5,088 nt of DNA from Candidatus Bathyarchaeota archaeon (GCA_005883695.1 VBBV01000113.1:1-5088), one strand, 5' to 3'; shown: positions 1-5,088, numbered from the stretch's first letter. The notes: a model not told the origin generated them from the sequence alone. Numbers and translations are program-made.

Positions 1-391
1 GATGAGTTCGTCAAAGCCGGAGACTGCAATCTACCTCAGCGATGATGACAAGACCGTGCGGAACAAGGTGTATCGTTATGCCTTCTCCGGTGGGCAGGCG
101 ACGAAGGAAGAACATCGGAAGAAGGGTGGAGACCCTGATGTTGATGTTCCGTTCCAGTGGCTCTACATGTTCTTCGAGCCCGACGACAAGAGGATAGAGC
201 AGATACGTGCCAAGTACAAGAGCGGCCGGATGCTAACAGGAGACCTGAAGGACATACTCATCGAGAAGGTGACAACATTTCTCAGCCAGCACCGGCAACG
301 CCGGGAGAAAGCCCGCGAACTGGTACCTCTGTATAAGAAGGACGGGACACTTGCACGGGAAATGTGGAAGCGTGACTTCGCCAAGTCATAG
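1..391 (+). CDS. trpS: Tryptophanyl-tRNA synthetase, archaeal/eukaryotic type, C-terminal part (5' end outside window)
   Basis: This is the C-terminal 129 residues of a class I aminoacyl-tRNA synthetase that charges tRNA-Trp in the cytoplasm. The visible part opens with MSSSKPE, the second half of the KMSKS-type ATP-binding loop. Base 1 is a G, consistent with the last base of the preceding lysine codon, so the gene enters from outside the window and the ATG at base 2 is not its start. AFSGGQATKEEHRKKGG (residues 27-43), DVDVPFQWL (46-54) and the SGRMLTGDLK stretch (74-83) match what I know of archaeal and human TrpRS rather than the shorter bacterial type. The C-terminal helix (about 84-108) is rich in Arg, Lys and Glu, as expected for anticodon-domain helices. 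The frame ends at TAG (389-391). It lies 46 bp before map on the same strand, so co-transcription is possible. The identification is firm from sequence motifs. Confidence 0.95.
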   Translation, partial: MSSSKPETAIYLSDDDKTVRNKVYRYAFSGGQATKEEHRKKGGDPDVDVPFQWLYMFFEPDDKRIEQIRAKYKSGRMLTGDLKDILIEKVTTFLSQHRQRREKARELVPLYKKDGTLAREMWKRDFAKS

Positions 392-413
392 TTCATACGT
401 CAGAGGTACCTTT

Positions 414-441
414 CTAGTATAGCAGCAAGGAAAAGGGGTGG
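414..441 (+). promoter_or_regulatory. Start region of map: weak TATA-like box and two competing ribosome-binding sites
   Basis: CTAGTATA (414-421) is only a weak match to an archaeal TATA box and could be chance, since map may be read from trpS. AAGGA (427-431) sits 6 nt before the GTG at 438. A second purine run, GGGGTGG (435-441), sits 5 nt before an in-frame TTG at 447. The sequence therefore supports either start, and they differ by three residues. I kept GTG because it includes the full open frame after a conventional Shine-Dalgarno sequence. Confidence 0.4.
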
Positions 442-1352
442 ATTCGTTGTACGACGCGGAAGCTCTCAACTCGTTCCGGAAATCAGGCCAGATCATTGCA
501 AAGCTCCGGAAAGAAATACCCTCCATTGTCAAACCGGGAAAGCCTGCATTGAAGATATGCGTGGAGCTAGAAAGCAGGATTCGAGAGCTCGGAGGCAAGC
601 CGGCCTTCCCAGTCAACATCGGGATCAACGAGATTGCCGCACACTACACCTCACCTCCGGGCGATACTCTAACCATCCCTTCTGGGTCAATGGTGAAGGT
701 CGATTTCGGGGTCCACGTTAATGGCTACGTCACCGACACGGCGGTGACCGTCTTCTATGATCCCAAATTCGAGCCGATGGTCAAGGCTGCTGATGATGCG
801 TTGCAGAATGCGATCAAGGCGTTCAGAGGGGGAGTCAAACTGTCAGATGTGGGACGGGTCATTCAGACGACGATAGGAAAGTACGGGTTCCGACCAATCA
901 GCAATCTCACAGGTCATAGCATCGAGAGGTATAGCATACACGCGGGGAAATCCGTGCCAAACGTTCCAGTGCTTACGGCTGGAAAGGCAAACGAAGGAGA
1001 AGTGTTCGCTATAGAGCCCTTCGTGACCCTAGCCGACGCTGCAGGCTCCGTTACAAACACGTTACCCGCCCAGATCTATCGCTATATCAAGTCGAAAGGG
1101 GTCAAGAATGACGAGTCCAAGAGAGTCCTCGACGACATCTACACCCGATTCTCAACCTTGCCCTTCGCGCCTCGCTGGCTGGAGGACAAGTTTCCTCGAG
1201 AAACCGCGAAGCGCGCGATGTTGGACTTGGTCCATAACAAGTGCGTTGGCGGATATCCAGTCCTCGTGGAGGAGACCCGTAGACCGGTTGCCCAGTCAGA
1301 ACATACTGTCCTAGTTGGACGGGACAGCTGTACCGTTCTTACGGCTGAATAA
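438..1352 (+). CDS. map: Methionine aminopeptidase, type II (archaeal MetAP2)
   Basis: A cytoplasmic dinuclear-metal peptidase that removes the initiator methionine from new proteins. At 304 residues from GTG it is close to the archaeal enzymes (about 295). The pita-bread fold residues are all present: substrate-pocket His69 (in NEIAAHYT), metal ligands Asp89 (VKVDFG), Asp100 (YVTDTAVTV), His160 (NLTGHSIERY), Glu193 (FAIEPF) and Glu288 (AQSEHT), plus His168 (SIHAG). Their spacing follows the Pyrococcus furiosus enzyme as I remember it, with a nearly constant offset of 6-8. The stretch of about 60 residues between Glu193 and Glu288, including TLPFAPRWLE (240-249), is the helical insertion that defines type II. 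There is no N-terminal zinc-finger extension like that of eukaryotic MetAP2. An in-frame TTG at 447 is an alternative start with a good ribosome-binding site. The gene lies downstream of trpS and converges on the zinc-ribbon gene. Confidence 0.97.
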   Translation: MDSLYDAEALNSFRKSGQIIAKLRKEIPSIVKPGKPALKICVELESRIRELGGKPAFPVNIGINEIAAHYTSPPGDTLTIPSGSMVKVDFGVHVNGYVTDTAVTVFYDPKFEPMVKAADDALQNAIKAFRGGVKLSDVGRVIQTTIGKYGFRPISNLTGHSIERYSIHAGKSVPNVPVLTAGKANEGEVFAIEPFVTLADAAGSVTNTLPAQIYRYIKSKGVKNDESKRVLDDIYTRFSTLPFAPRWLEDKFPRETAKRAMLDLVHNKCVGGYPVLVEETRRPVAQSEHTVLVGRDSCTVLTAE

Positions 1353-1362
1353 CGAGATCCCA

Positions 1363-1395
1363 AGATCGCCTATTATCAGCCCTGATCGCTGATCT
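1363..1395 (+). other. Imperfect stem-loop shortly after the map stop
   Basis: AGATCGC (1363-1369) pairs with GC-T-GATCT (1388-1395) with one bulged T, leaving an 18-nt loop. It begins 10 nt after the map stop codon and may belong to its 3' untranslated region. Function is unknown. A 7-bp bulged stem can arise by chance, so support is weak on its own. Confidence 0.35.
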
Positions 1396-1422
1396 GAACA
1401 GGCACATCCAGAAAGAGGGATG

Positions 1423-1443
1423 ATCCACGCTTGAAACGTGGAT
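1423..1443 (+). other. Perfect 7-bp stem-loop in convergent spacer
   Basis: ATCCACG (1423-1429) and CGTGGAT (1437-1443) are exact reverse complements around a 7-nt loop, CTTGAAA. The structure could form on either strand's RNA. No T-run follows it, so it is not a typical terminator. It is one of four stems in a 229-bp gap with no gene. Confidence 0.5.
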
Positions 1444-1484
1444 AATTCTCGACCGATCCAAGCCCAAATTGTGCTTTGAACCGC

Positions 1485-1503
1485 CTGATTCGCCTGGAAT
1501 CAG
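1485..1503 (+). other. Perfect 7-bp stem-loop with 5-nt loop in convergent spacer
   Basis: CTGATTC (1485-1491) and GAATCAG (1497-1503) pair exactly around GCCTG. Two more G-C pairs (1483 with 1504, 1482 with 1505) can extend the stem across a single bulged C at 1484. It sits 42 nt after the preceding hairpin and 21 nt before the long one. No function can be assigned from sequence. Confidence 0.5.
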
Positions 1504-1523
1504 CGCCAGACGGCGAGAGTTCT

Positions 1524-1590
1524 AGAAATAAGGAGGTCTTAGCGACCCTATCTCGCGTCGCATAAGTGGTCGCTCCAAGTCCTATTTCTT
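1524..1590. terminator. Long interrupted hairpin between convergent genes; candidate bidirectional terminator
   Basis: Four paired blocks line up in order: AGAAATA (1524-1530) with TATTTCT (1583-1589), GGA (1532-1534) with TCC (1580-1582), CTT (1538-1540) with AAG (1577-1579), and AGCGACC (1541-1547) with GGTCGCT (1568-1574). This gives 20 pairs, interrupted by short bulges, around a 20-nt loop. The right arm overlaps the TAG stop (1584-1582) of the leftward zinc-ribbon gene, so it would form at the very end of that mRNA. On the plus strand the structure ends in a short T-rich stretch (1583-1590). The position fits termination or 3'-end protection of both convergent transcripts. Archaeal terminators are often T-tracts without stems, so an RNA-processing or regulatory role is an alternative. 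Confidence 0.5.
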
Positions 1591-1971
1591 CGGCGGACCT
1601 TCAGTATAAATTCCGTTGATACTGAGATCCCCGGTGTTACACTGAGTGCACTTGCCAAGCGTCTTGAAGACAAAGTCCCCCATGGCGAAGTTCTTGATCT
1701 GTTTGAAGCTGCACTGGCCACACTTGACTATTGAAAGTACTTTGATGGGTGTGTACGCACCTATCCTGATTCCCCTTCTCATCCTCGTCACGGTAAGAAG
1801 AACGAACGTGAAGGCGAGAACAGCAATAGTGACATAGAGTATGGCGATGTTTGGGTCTGTGATATCTCCGCCGAAGACGAGCCCGATGAAGTAGAGGCCA
1901 ACTACCGCCATTATAGCGGCTAGTATGGTGATAACTACTGATGAGCCACGACGTGGCTTAGGCTGCGACAC
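1582..1971 (-). CDS. Small two-helix membrane protein with C-terminal cytoplasmic zinc ribbon (function unknown)
   Basis: A 129-residue protein that I do not recognise as a named family. A short basic N-terminus (PKPRR, 4-8) precedes two hydrophobic segments (about 12-34 and 42-62) joined by a short acidic turn, then TRMRRG (62-67). The positive-inside rule places both ends in the cytoplasm. The C-terminal half carries CGQC (84-87) and CTQC (108-111), the four ligands expected of a zinc ribbon, spaced 20 residues apart. The start is GTG (1971-1969), with AAGGA (1986-1982) 10 nt upstream. It lies only 15 nt after the DUF1512-family gene on the same strand, so the two are very likely one transcript and may act together. 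The stop codon lies within a long hairpin. The zinc ribbon could bind nucleic acid, a protein partner or only zinc; the sequence does not say which. Confidence 0.85.
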   Translation of the reverse strand: MSQPKPRRGSSVVITILAAIMAVVGLYFIGLVFGGDITDPNIAILYVTIAVLAFTFVLLTVTRMRRGIRIGAYTPIKVLSIVKCGQCSFKQIKNFAMGDFVFKTLGKCTQCNTGDLSINGIYTEGPPKK

Positions 1972-1986
1972 CTACGACTTGTCCTT
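1972..1986 (-). promoter_or_regulatory. Intergenic ribosome-binding site of the zinc-ribbon gene
   Basis: The 15-nt gap between the TAG of the DUF1512-family gene and the downstream GTG begins with AAGGA (1986-1982), a Shine-Dalgarno-like sequence. It supports the GTG as the start and reading from a shared mRNA, perhaps with translational coupling. Confidence 0.55.
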
Positions 1987-3120
1987 CTATTGACCGATAC
2001 CGATGGTGTTGCCGATACCGGCGACTATTATAGTATCGCCTGGCTTGCTCCGTTCCAGGATGAGGCTCTTGATCCTCTCGATAACTTTCTCTCCAGCCTC
2101 CATGATCTCCTTCTTCATCGGCGTAATCGCTTCCTGAATACTCTCCTTAACGATAACCGCGTAGACCGGAATCTTGTGGACAGTCGCTTCCTGTTCAATC
2201 TTGTACCGCTCGGTGCCGATCCCGCCGATAGCCGCCCCGATTCCCTCGCTGATCTCGCCTGAGGTCTCGCCCTCGAACTTTACCGCCGCGTCCACCATGA
2301 CCACCATCGAGACCTTGCCAACATTTTCTTCGATGATCGTCTTGATGGCGTCCCCCGGTTTCCCGACGTTTCCGCCAGGACCCTCCGCCTTCAAAGCGAT
2401 CACCCTGCGATCCTCCATCATCGTCTCCGCAACAACAACATCCTTCTCGACCTTCCGCTTCTCCTTGTCCTTCATCAACCGCGACGCGACAAGCGGTCCG
2501 ATACCGTCCCCTATCGGCTGACCCTCGGCGAAAGCCTTCGCCGCACCCAGATACGCCTCCGCCTCCTGAATAATCAACGGAAGCAATGCCTGGAGCTGGA
2601 TGATGATGAATATGCTGTTAGTCTTCTTCCCCATCAAATAGAAGTGACGGATAATCCTGTAGATCGTGTTAAGAGCCCAAGACGCCTCCACGAGGTTCTC
2701 CAGGTTCATAGCCTGGGAAGAATCAGCTCCCGGCGCGATCCTGCGAACATCCTCCTTGAACTTCGCATCCCTAACATCCAGCAAATGATCAATCTTACCC
2801 ACGATCCCAGCCGGATCCATGTCGACCGGCGAGATCAAGAACTGCTCCATCAACACATTGATCTGTGGACCCGGATCAGTCAAGGGTTTTCCGATCTCCT
2901 TAACGGTCTTCAACGTCAGATCTTTCGCGGAGTTTCGGAACATGTCCAATCTCCGCAACCCCTTATCGATCTCCCAGAGAAACTGGCGCATCTGAAGCTT
3001 CTGACCAAACCCGAAGAACAACGCGATGAAAAGAACAGTGAAGAGCAACTGGCTAATCGTGCCCAGATTCCCGAGCAATCCACCTAGAAGATCATTTTCA
3101 TGGAGAGAAACAGGCAGCAA
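1987..3120 (-). CDS. DUF1512-family archaeal membrane-anchored protein (function unknown)
   Basis: The 377-residue length and C-terminal motifs match the archaeal family DUF1512 (usually about 370 residues) as I recall it; that assignment is from memory. One hydrophobic helix (about 23-40) lies near the N-terminus and is followed by KLQMRQFLWEIDKGLRR, suggesting that most of the protein is cytoplasmic. The middle (about 45-235) is mainly helical, with a second hydrophobic stretch (about 168-185, IFIIIQLQALLPLII) that could be buried or membrane-associated. The C-terminal part (about 236-377) looks alpha/beta and is glycine-rich: GPGGNVGKPGDA (247-258), VDAAVKFEGETSGEI (276-290), GIGAAIGGIGTERY (293-306) and a terminal AGIGNTIGIGQ (367-377). 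The glycine loops suggest ligand binding but are not a P-loop. TTG (3120-3118) is the furthest upstream possible start, because an in-frame stop lies six codons before it. GGTG sits 8 nt upstream. It is followed 15 nt later by the zinc-ribbon gene. Confidence 0.88.
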   Translation of the reverse strand: MLPVSLHENDLLGGLLGNLGTISQLLFTVLFIALFFGFGQKLQMRQFLWEIDKGLRRLDMFRNSAKDLTLKTVKEIGKPLTDPGPQINVLMEQFLISPVDMDPAGIVGKIDHLLDVRDAKFKEDVRRIAPGADSSQAMNLENLVEASWALNTIYRIIRHFYLMGKKTNSIFIIIQLQALLPLIIQEAEAYLGAAKAFAEGQPIGDGIGPLVASRLMKDKEKRKVEKDVVVAETMMEDRRVIALKAEGPGGNVGKPGDAIKTIIEENVGKVSMVVMVDAAVKFEGETSGEISEGIGAAIGGIGTERYKIEQEATVHKIPVYAVIVKESIQEAITPMKKEIMEAGEKVIERIKSLILERSKPGDTIIVAGIGNTIGIGQ

Positions 3121-3128
3121 TGAATAGG

Positions 3129-3168
3129 CACCGGACTATGCTCAACATTCCGGTCTGAACATTATAAA
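3129..3168 (-). promoter_or_regulatory. Putative promoter and ribosome-binding site for the DUF1512/zinc-ribbon unit
   Basis: On the minus strand TTTATAAT (3168-3161) is a good archaeal TATA box. Transcription would be expected to begin near 3138, leaving a leader of about 18 nt that includes GGTG (3132-3129), 8 nt before the TTG start. The spacing of TATA box, inferred start site, ribosome-binding site and start codon is coherent. Nothing clearly matching a BRE stands out upstream. Confidence 0.6.
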
Positions 3169-3220
3169 CGTTGATCCCTAAGACTGAACAGCACTAGCCC
3201 AAACTAGACCGAAAGATATC

Positions 3221-3234
3221 CAACAAACAAAACA
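3221..3234 (-). terminator. T-rich tract downstream of 5S rRNA
   Basis: The minus strand reads TGTTTTGTTTGTTG, about 30 nt beyond the first T-run after the 5S gene. Archaeal polymerases stop at T-rich stretches, so this could be a back-up termination site ahead of the DUF1512 promoter. Confidence 0.4.
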
Positions 3235-3255
3235 CTCCATCATCGCCCAGAACAG

Positions 3256-3261
3256 AAAAAT
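3256..3261 (-). terminator. T-run immediately after the 5S rRNA
   Basis: On the minus strand ATTTTT directly follows the 3' strand of 5S helix I. A run of five T residues right at the mature end is a typical archaeal intrinsic termination signal and supports the placement of the 3' end. Confidence 0.6.
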
Positions 3262-3262
3262 G

Positions 3263-3387
3263 AGGTTGGCAGCGGTCCAAGCTTCGCGTGGGCTTTCGCA
3301 CCACACTACCACATAGATCGCATGGGAGATTCACTTCCGTGTTCGGAATGGGTACGGGTCCTAGCTCCCACCTATGGCCGCCAACCC
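3263..3387 (-). rRNA. rrf: 5S ribosomal RNA, not linked to 16S/23S here
   Basis: The minus strand contains the conserved 5S loop C region CATTCCGAACACGGAAGT (3350-3333), with the universal CCGAAC. Terminal helix I forms from GGTTGGC at the 5' end (3386-3380) and GCCAACC at the 3' end (3270-3264). A G-U pair (3387 with 3263) and a G-C pair (3388 with 3262) can extend it to nine pairs. GGTGCGAAAGCCCACGC (3301-3285) gives the helix IV-V arm. The length is about 125 nt, normal for archaeal 5S; ends are uncertain by 2-3 nt. No 23S sequence lies in the 1.7 kb upstream of it, so this is a stand-alone 5S locus, as in several TACK archaea. Its first 27 or so bases are also the last codons of the upstream beta-propeller gene. 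Confidence 0.95.
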
Positions 3388-5088
3388 CGTGAACAAGCCA
3401 CCTCGGAATCGGCTAGATAAGCCTTCTCCGAAATCAGGCCTCGAAGCATACGTCGGGGGCGCTTCAACCGGGTGATAATATGGTGAGGAAGGTTCACTCT
3501 TTCTCCTTGATACTAGCGCAATCAGAACAACTAGGAATAGCAGAGCTGCTCCGGCGATAATGAAGATGAAGGGAATCCCAGAGACCTTCAAGTTCGTCAG
3601 GTTTGGAATCCCGTTCACCGTAACTGTCACAGTGTCTTGTCCCGAAGAGAACCCGGGTTTCGAGGCTTGAATCGTGACAGTTGGGCTTGAAGCCTGAAGC
3701 GGTGTACTATAGACGGCGGTGTAGTTTCCGTTGCCTCCATCCGTCGGGGCTGAGAAAGCCCCTCCTGCTGAGGAGGAGAGGAAGATCGTGGCCCCCATCA
3801 CCGGACTAGTTCCATTTGTGACTCTAATCTCTAGGACGATCTCCCCCCCTGGAGTGATAGATGTTGGACTGGCCGCGGTGGCGACCGTCAAAGGTGGGAA
3901 AGGATTCACAGTGATCGTGGTCTGGGCGGAACCGCTCAGAAAGCCAGTCTCGCTAGCCACGACCTGAATTATCGTACCGGTAGTGGAACTCACTAGAGGC
4001 GCTGTGAAATTGGAATAGTACAAGCCTGGACTACCGGGGACTGGTTGAGTGAAACCGCCCCCAGCCGAGGAGGTTAGAGCAAGCGTGACTCCGGTCTGTG
4101 GAGCTGACCCGTTCGTCACGGTAATGGTAAGCGTGGATACCTGTCCGGGCTTTAAGCTCGTTACACTCGGAAATATTGTTGCTTGCAGCTTGGGAGCGAT
4201 CGCCCCTAAAGCGTACACATTATAGTCGTCAGAGCCGAAGAACACTCTGCCATCAGCAACCGCCGGGGACGACCAGATTGCAGCCCCAGTCACGTACCTC
4301 CAAAGCCTAACCCCCGAAGTGGCGTTCAGCGCGTAAAGATAATGGTCGTTTGACCCGACGAGGACCATGTTGGAGCCAAGCGAGAGAGCGGGAGAGGAGG
4401 AGACTGCGGCTCCGGTTGCAGCCACCCATTTCTGCGCCCCCGTTGTAGCGTTGACAGCGTAGATGTTGCCCTTGCCTGTTCCAAAGTAAACGACTCCATT
4501 GCTGACCGCGGCAGAGGTAGAGTTCGAGTTTCCTGTGTTGAACGACCAGTCAGTCGCGCCGGTCATCTCGTCCAGCGCGAAAAACTTGGTTGCAGTGCCG
4601 ATGTAAACCCGTCCATAAGCTATCGCCAACGCGTTTCTGACAGCTACGGCTCCGCCGGGTACTACTCTCCATATTGCCTTGCCATTAGTCTCGTTGAGAG
4701 CGGTGACAGATCCATCGTCCAGTCCAAAGAAGACCCGACCACTATCCACCGCCGGCGAGGAGGCCACGGTAGAGGAAGGAAGTGTTGCGTTTGCCCAAAG
4801 AACAGCACCCGTGCTTGCGTCCAAGGCAACAAACTGCCCAAACTGGAAACAGCCCGAGGCGCACCAGTTACCGTAGAAGACTTTCCCGTCTGCGATGGCG
4901 GGTGATGATGCGATGAAATAGTTGAGAGTGCCTCTGCCCCAGACTTCGGAGCCTGTCTGCTCGTTGAGCGCGTACAGAATCCCTCCGTTTCTAGACGCAA
5001 CATATACCATACCGTTTGCGACCGCAGGCGAGGAAAAGATGACACTTCCAGTGTTGAAGGACCATTTTTGCTGGCCACTGTACTCGTC
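3361..5088 (-). CDS. Surface-anchored PQQ-like beta-propeller protein with two Ig-like domains (5' end outside window)
   Basis: The frame is open to the window edge (575 visible codons); the ATG at 5010 lies inside a repeat and is not the start. Residues 1-297 hold seven visible PQQ_2-type propeller repeats with the pattern SSPAxxxGxVYxGSxDxxxYALNxxTGxxxW, after the tail of one more. This suggests an eight-bladed propeller whose last blade is closed by N-terminal sequence. Two related Ig-like (invasin-type) domains follow (about 301-396 and 400-492), each with a TNG(S/T)xP segment and an SSAGGxF segment. A hydrophobic helix (505-526) is followed by SRRK and a 49-residue Pro/Ser/Tyr-rich tail, so most of the protein is probably outside the cell. 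All ten N-glycosylation sequons precede the helix. Cys76 and Cys80 lie in a blade insertion and may form a disulfide. The tail includes PPTY (544-547). The stop (3363-3361) lies inside the 5S rRNA gene. Ligand unknown; this architecture suggests binding or adhesion rather than PQQ-dependent oxidation. Confidence 0.92.
   Translation of the reverse strand, partial: DEYSGQQKWSFNTGSVIFSSPAVANGMVYVASRNGGILYALNEQTGSEVWGRGTLNYFIASSPAIADGKVFYGNWCASGCFQFGQFVALDASTGAVLWANATLPSSTVASSPAVDSGRVFFGLDDGSVTALNETNGKAIWRVVPGGAVAVRNALAIAYGRVYIGTATKFFALDEMTGATDWSFNTGNSNSTSAAVSNGVVYFGTGKGNIYAVNATTGAQKWVAATGAAVSSSPALSLGSNMVLVGSNDHYLYALNATSGVRLWRYVTGAAIWSSPAVADGRVFFGSDDYNVYALGAIAPKLQATIFPSVTSLKPGQVSTLTITVTNGSAPQTGVTLALTSSAGGGFTQPVPGSPGLYYSNFTAPLVSSTTGTIIQVVASETGFLSGSAQTTITVNPFPPLTVATAASPTSITPGGEIVLEIRVTNGTSPVMGATIFLSSSAGGAFSAPTDGGNGNYTAVYSTPLQASSPTVTIQASKPGFSSGQDTVTVTVNGIPNLTNLKVSGIPFIFIIAGAALLFLVVLIALVSRRKSEPSSPYYHPVEAPPTYASRPDFGEGLSSRFRGGLFTGLAAIGGS
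3413..3420 (-). promoter_or_regulatory. Candidate 5S rRNA TATA box inside the propeller gene
   Basis: On the minus strand TTATCTAG (3420-3413) is centred about 29 nt before the 5' end of the 5S gene, where an archaeal TATA box should be. It lies within the last 20 codons of the surface-protein gene. The match to the consensus is moderate. The alternative is that 5S is processed from the upstream mRNA. Confidence 0.4.

Noticed and set aside
1378..1445. Possible C/D-box small RNA (several CTGA motifs and a TGATC near 1421)
   Set aside because: No full C box (RTGATGA) is present on either strand, and the boxes are not spaced as in known archaeal C/D RNAs.
1440..1520. Possible tRNA on the minus strand (GGTTCAAAG near 1480)
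   Set aside because: The bases around the T-loop-like string do not form a T stem, and no acceptor or anticodon stem could be drawn.
1990..2521. Two overlapping plus-strand open frames opposite the DUF1512-family gene
   Set aside because: They are antisense shadows of low complexity with no recognisable domain; the minus strand carries a coherent family protein.
2644..3087. A 147-codon plus-strand open frame opposite the DUF1512 N-terminal half
   Set aside because: No domain and an Arg/Gln-rich composition typical of antisense reading; it has no convincing ribosome-binding site or promoter.
3153..3190. Near-repeat of GTCTGAACA and GACTGAACA flanking the TATA box
   Set aside because: Nine bases with a mismatch in a short spacer can easily be chance; there is no third copy or symmetry suggesting an operator.
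3191..3210. CTAG-CCCAAA-CTAG inverted repeat in the 5S-DUF1512 spacer
   Set aside because: The stem is only four base pairs of a short palindromic word, and it lies upstream of the likely TATA box without a clear role.
5008..5010. ATG as the start of the surface-protein gene
   Set aside because: The 26 codons upstream are open and encode the preceding propeller strands (GQQKWSFNTG, SSPAVANG), so the gene continues past the window.
4662..5078. A long minus-strand frame of 138 codons overlapping the propeller gene in another frame
   Set aside because: Its translation is rich in Ser, Pro and Trp with no domain, while the overlapping frame gives clean propeller repeats continuing to the window edge.

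Overview
The window looks like chromosomal DNA from an archaeon, most likely of the TACK group. Four things support this: a eukaryote/archaeal-type tryptophanyl-tRNA synthetase, a type II methionine aminopeptidase, a protein that I match from memory to the archaeal family DUF1512, and a 5S rRNA gene standing apart from any 16S/23S genes. TATA-like boxes and T-rich transcript ends also fit Archaea. Base composition is moderate, and I see no mobile element, CRISPR array or tRNA. The lineage is an inference from gene content; no 16S sequence is present.

Layout: the left part (1-1352) reads rightwards. It holds the 3' end of trpS (1-391), a 46-bp gap, and a complete map gene (438-1352). A 229-bp spacer (1353-1581) separates it from genes on the other strand. 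That spacer contains four predicted stem-loops, the last a long interrupted hairpin that reaches across the stop codon of the converging gene. Everything to the right reads leftwards. From right to left it comprises the 3' portion of a large surface protein gene (5088-3361), the 5S rRNA gene (about 3387-3263), a short spacer with T-rich terminators and a TATA box, a DUF1512-family membrane protein gene (3120-1987), and 15 bases later a small membrane protein with a cytoplasmic zinc ribbon (1971-1582).

How the parts may work together: trpS and map are translation housekeeping genes and could be co-transcribed. The DUF1512 gene and the zinc-ribbon gene form a tight two-gene unit behind one plausible promoter, which suggests a shared and uncharacterised role at the membrane. 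The large protein is a secreted, membrane-anchored beta-propeller with two Ig-like domains. Its reading frame runs into the 5' end of the 5S rRNA gene, so the two genes overlap by about 27 bp. All three genes whose starts lie in the window appear to use GTG or TTG rather than ATG.

No clearly new system is evident. The most useful leads are the CDS/5S overlap, the DUF1512 plus zinc-ribbon pair, and the hairpin-rich convergent spacer.
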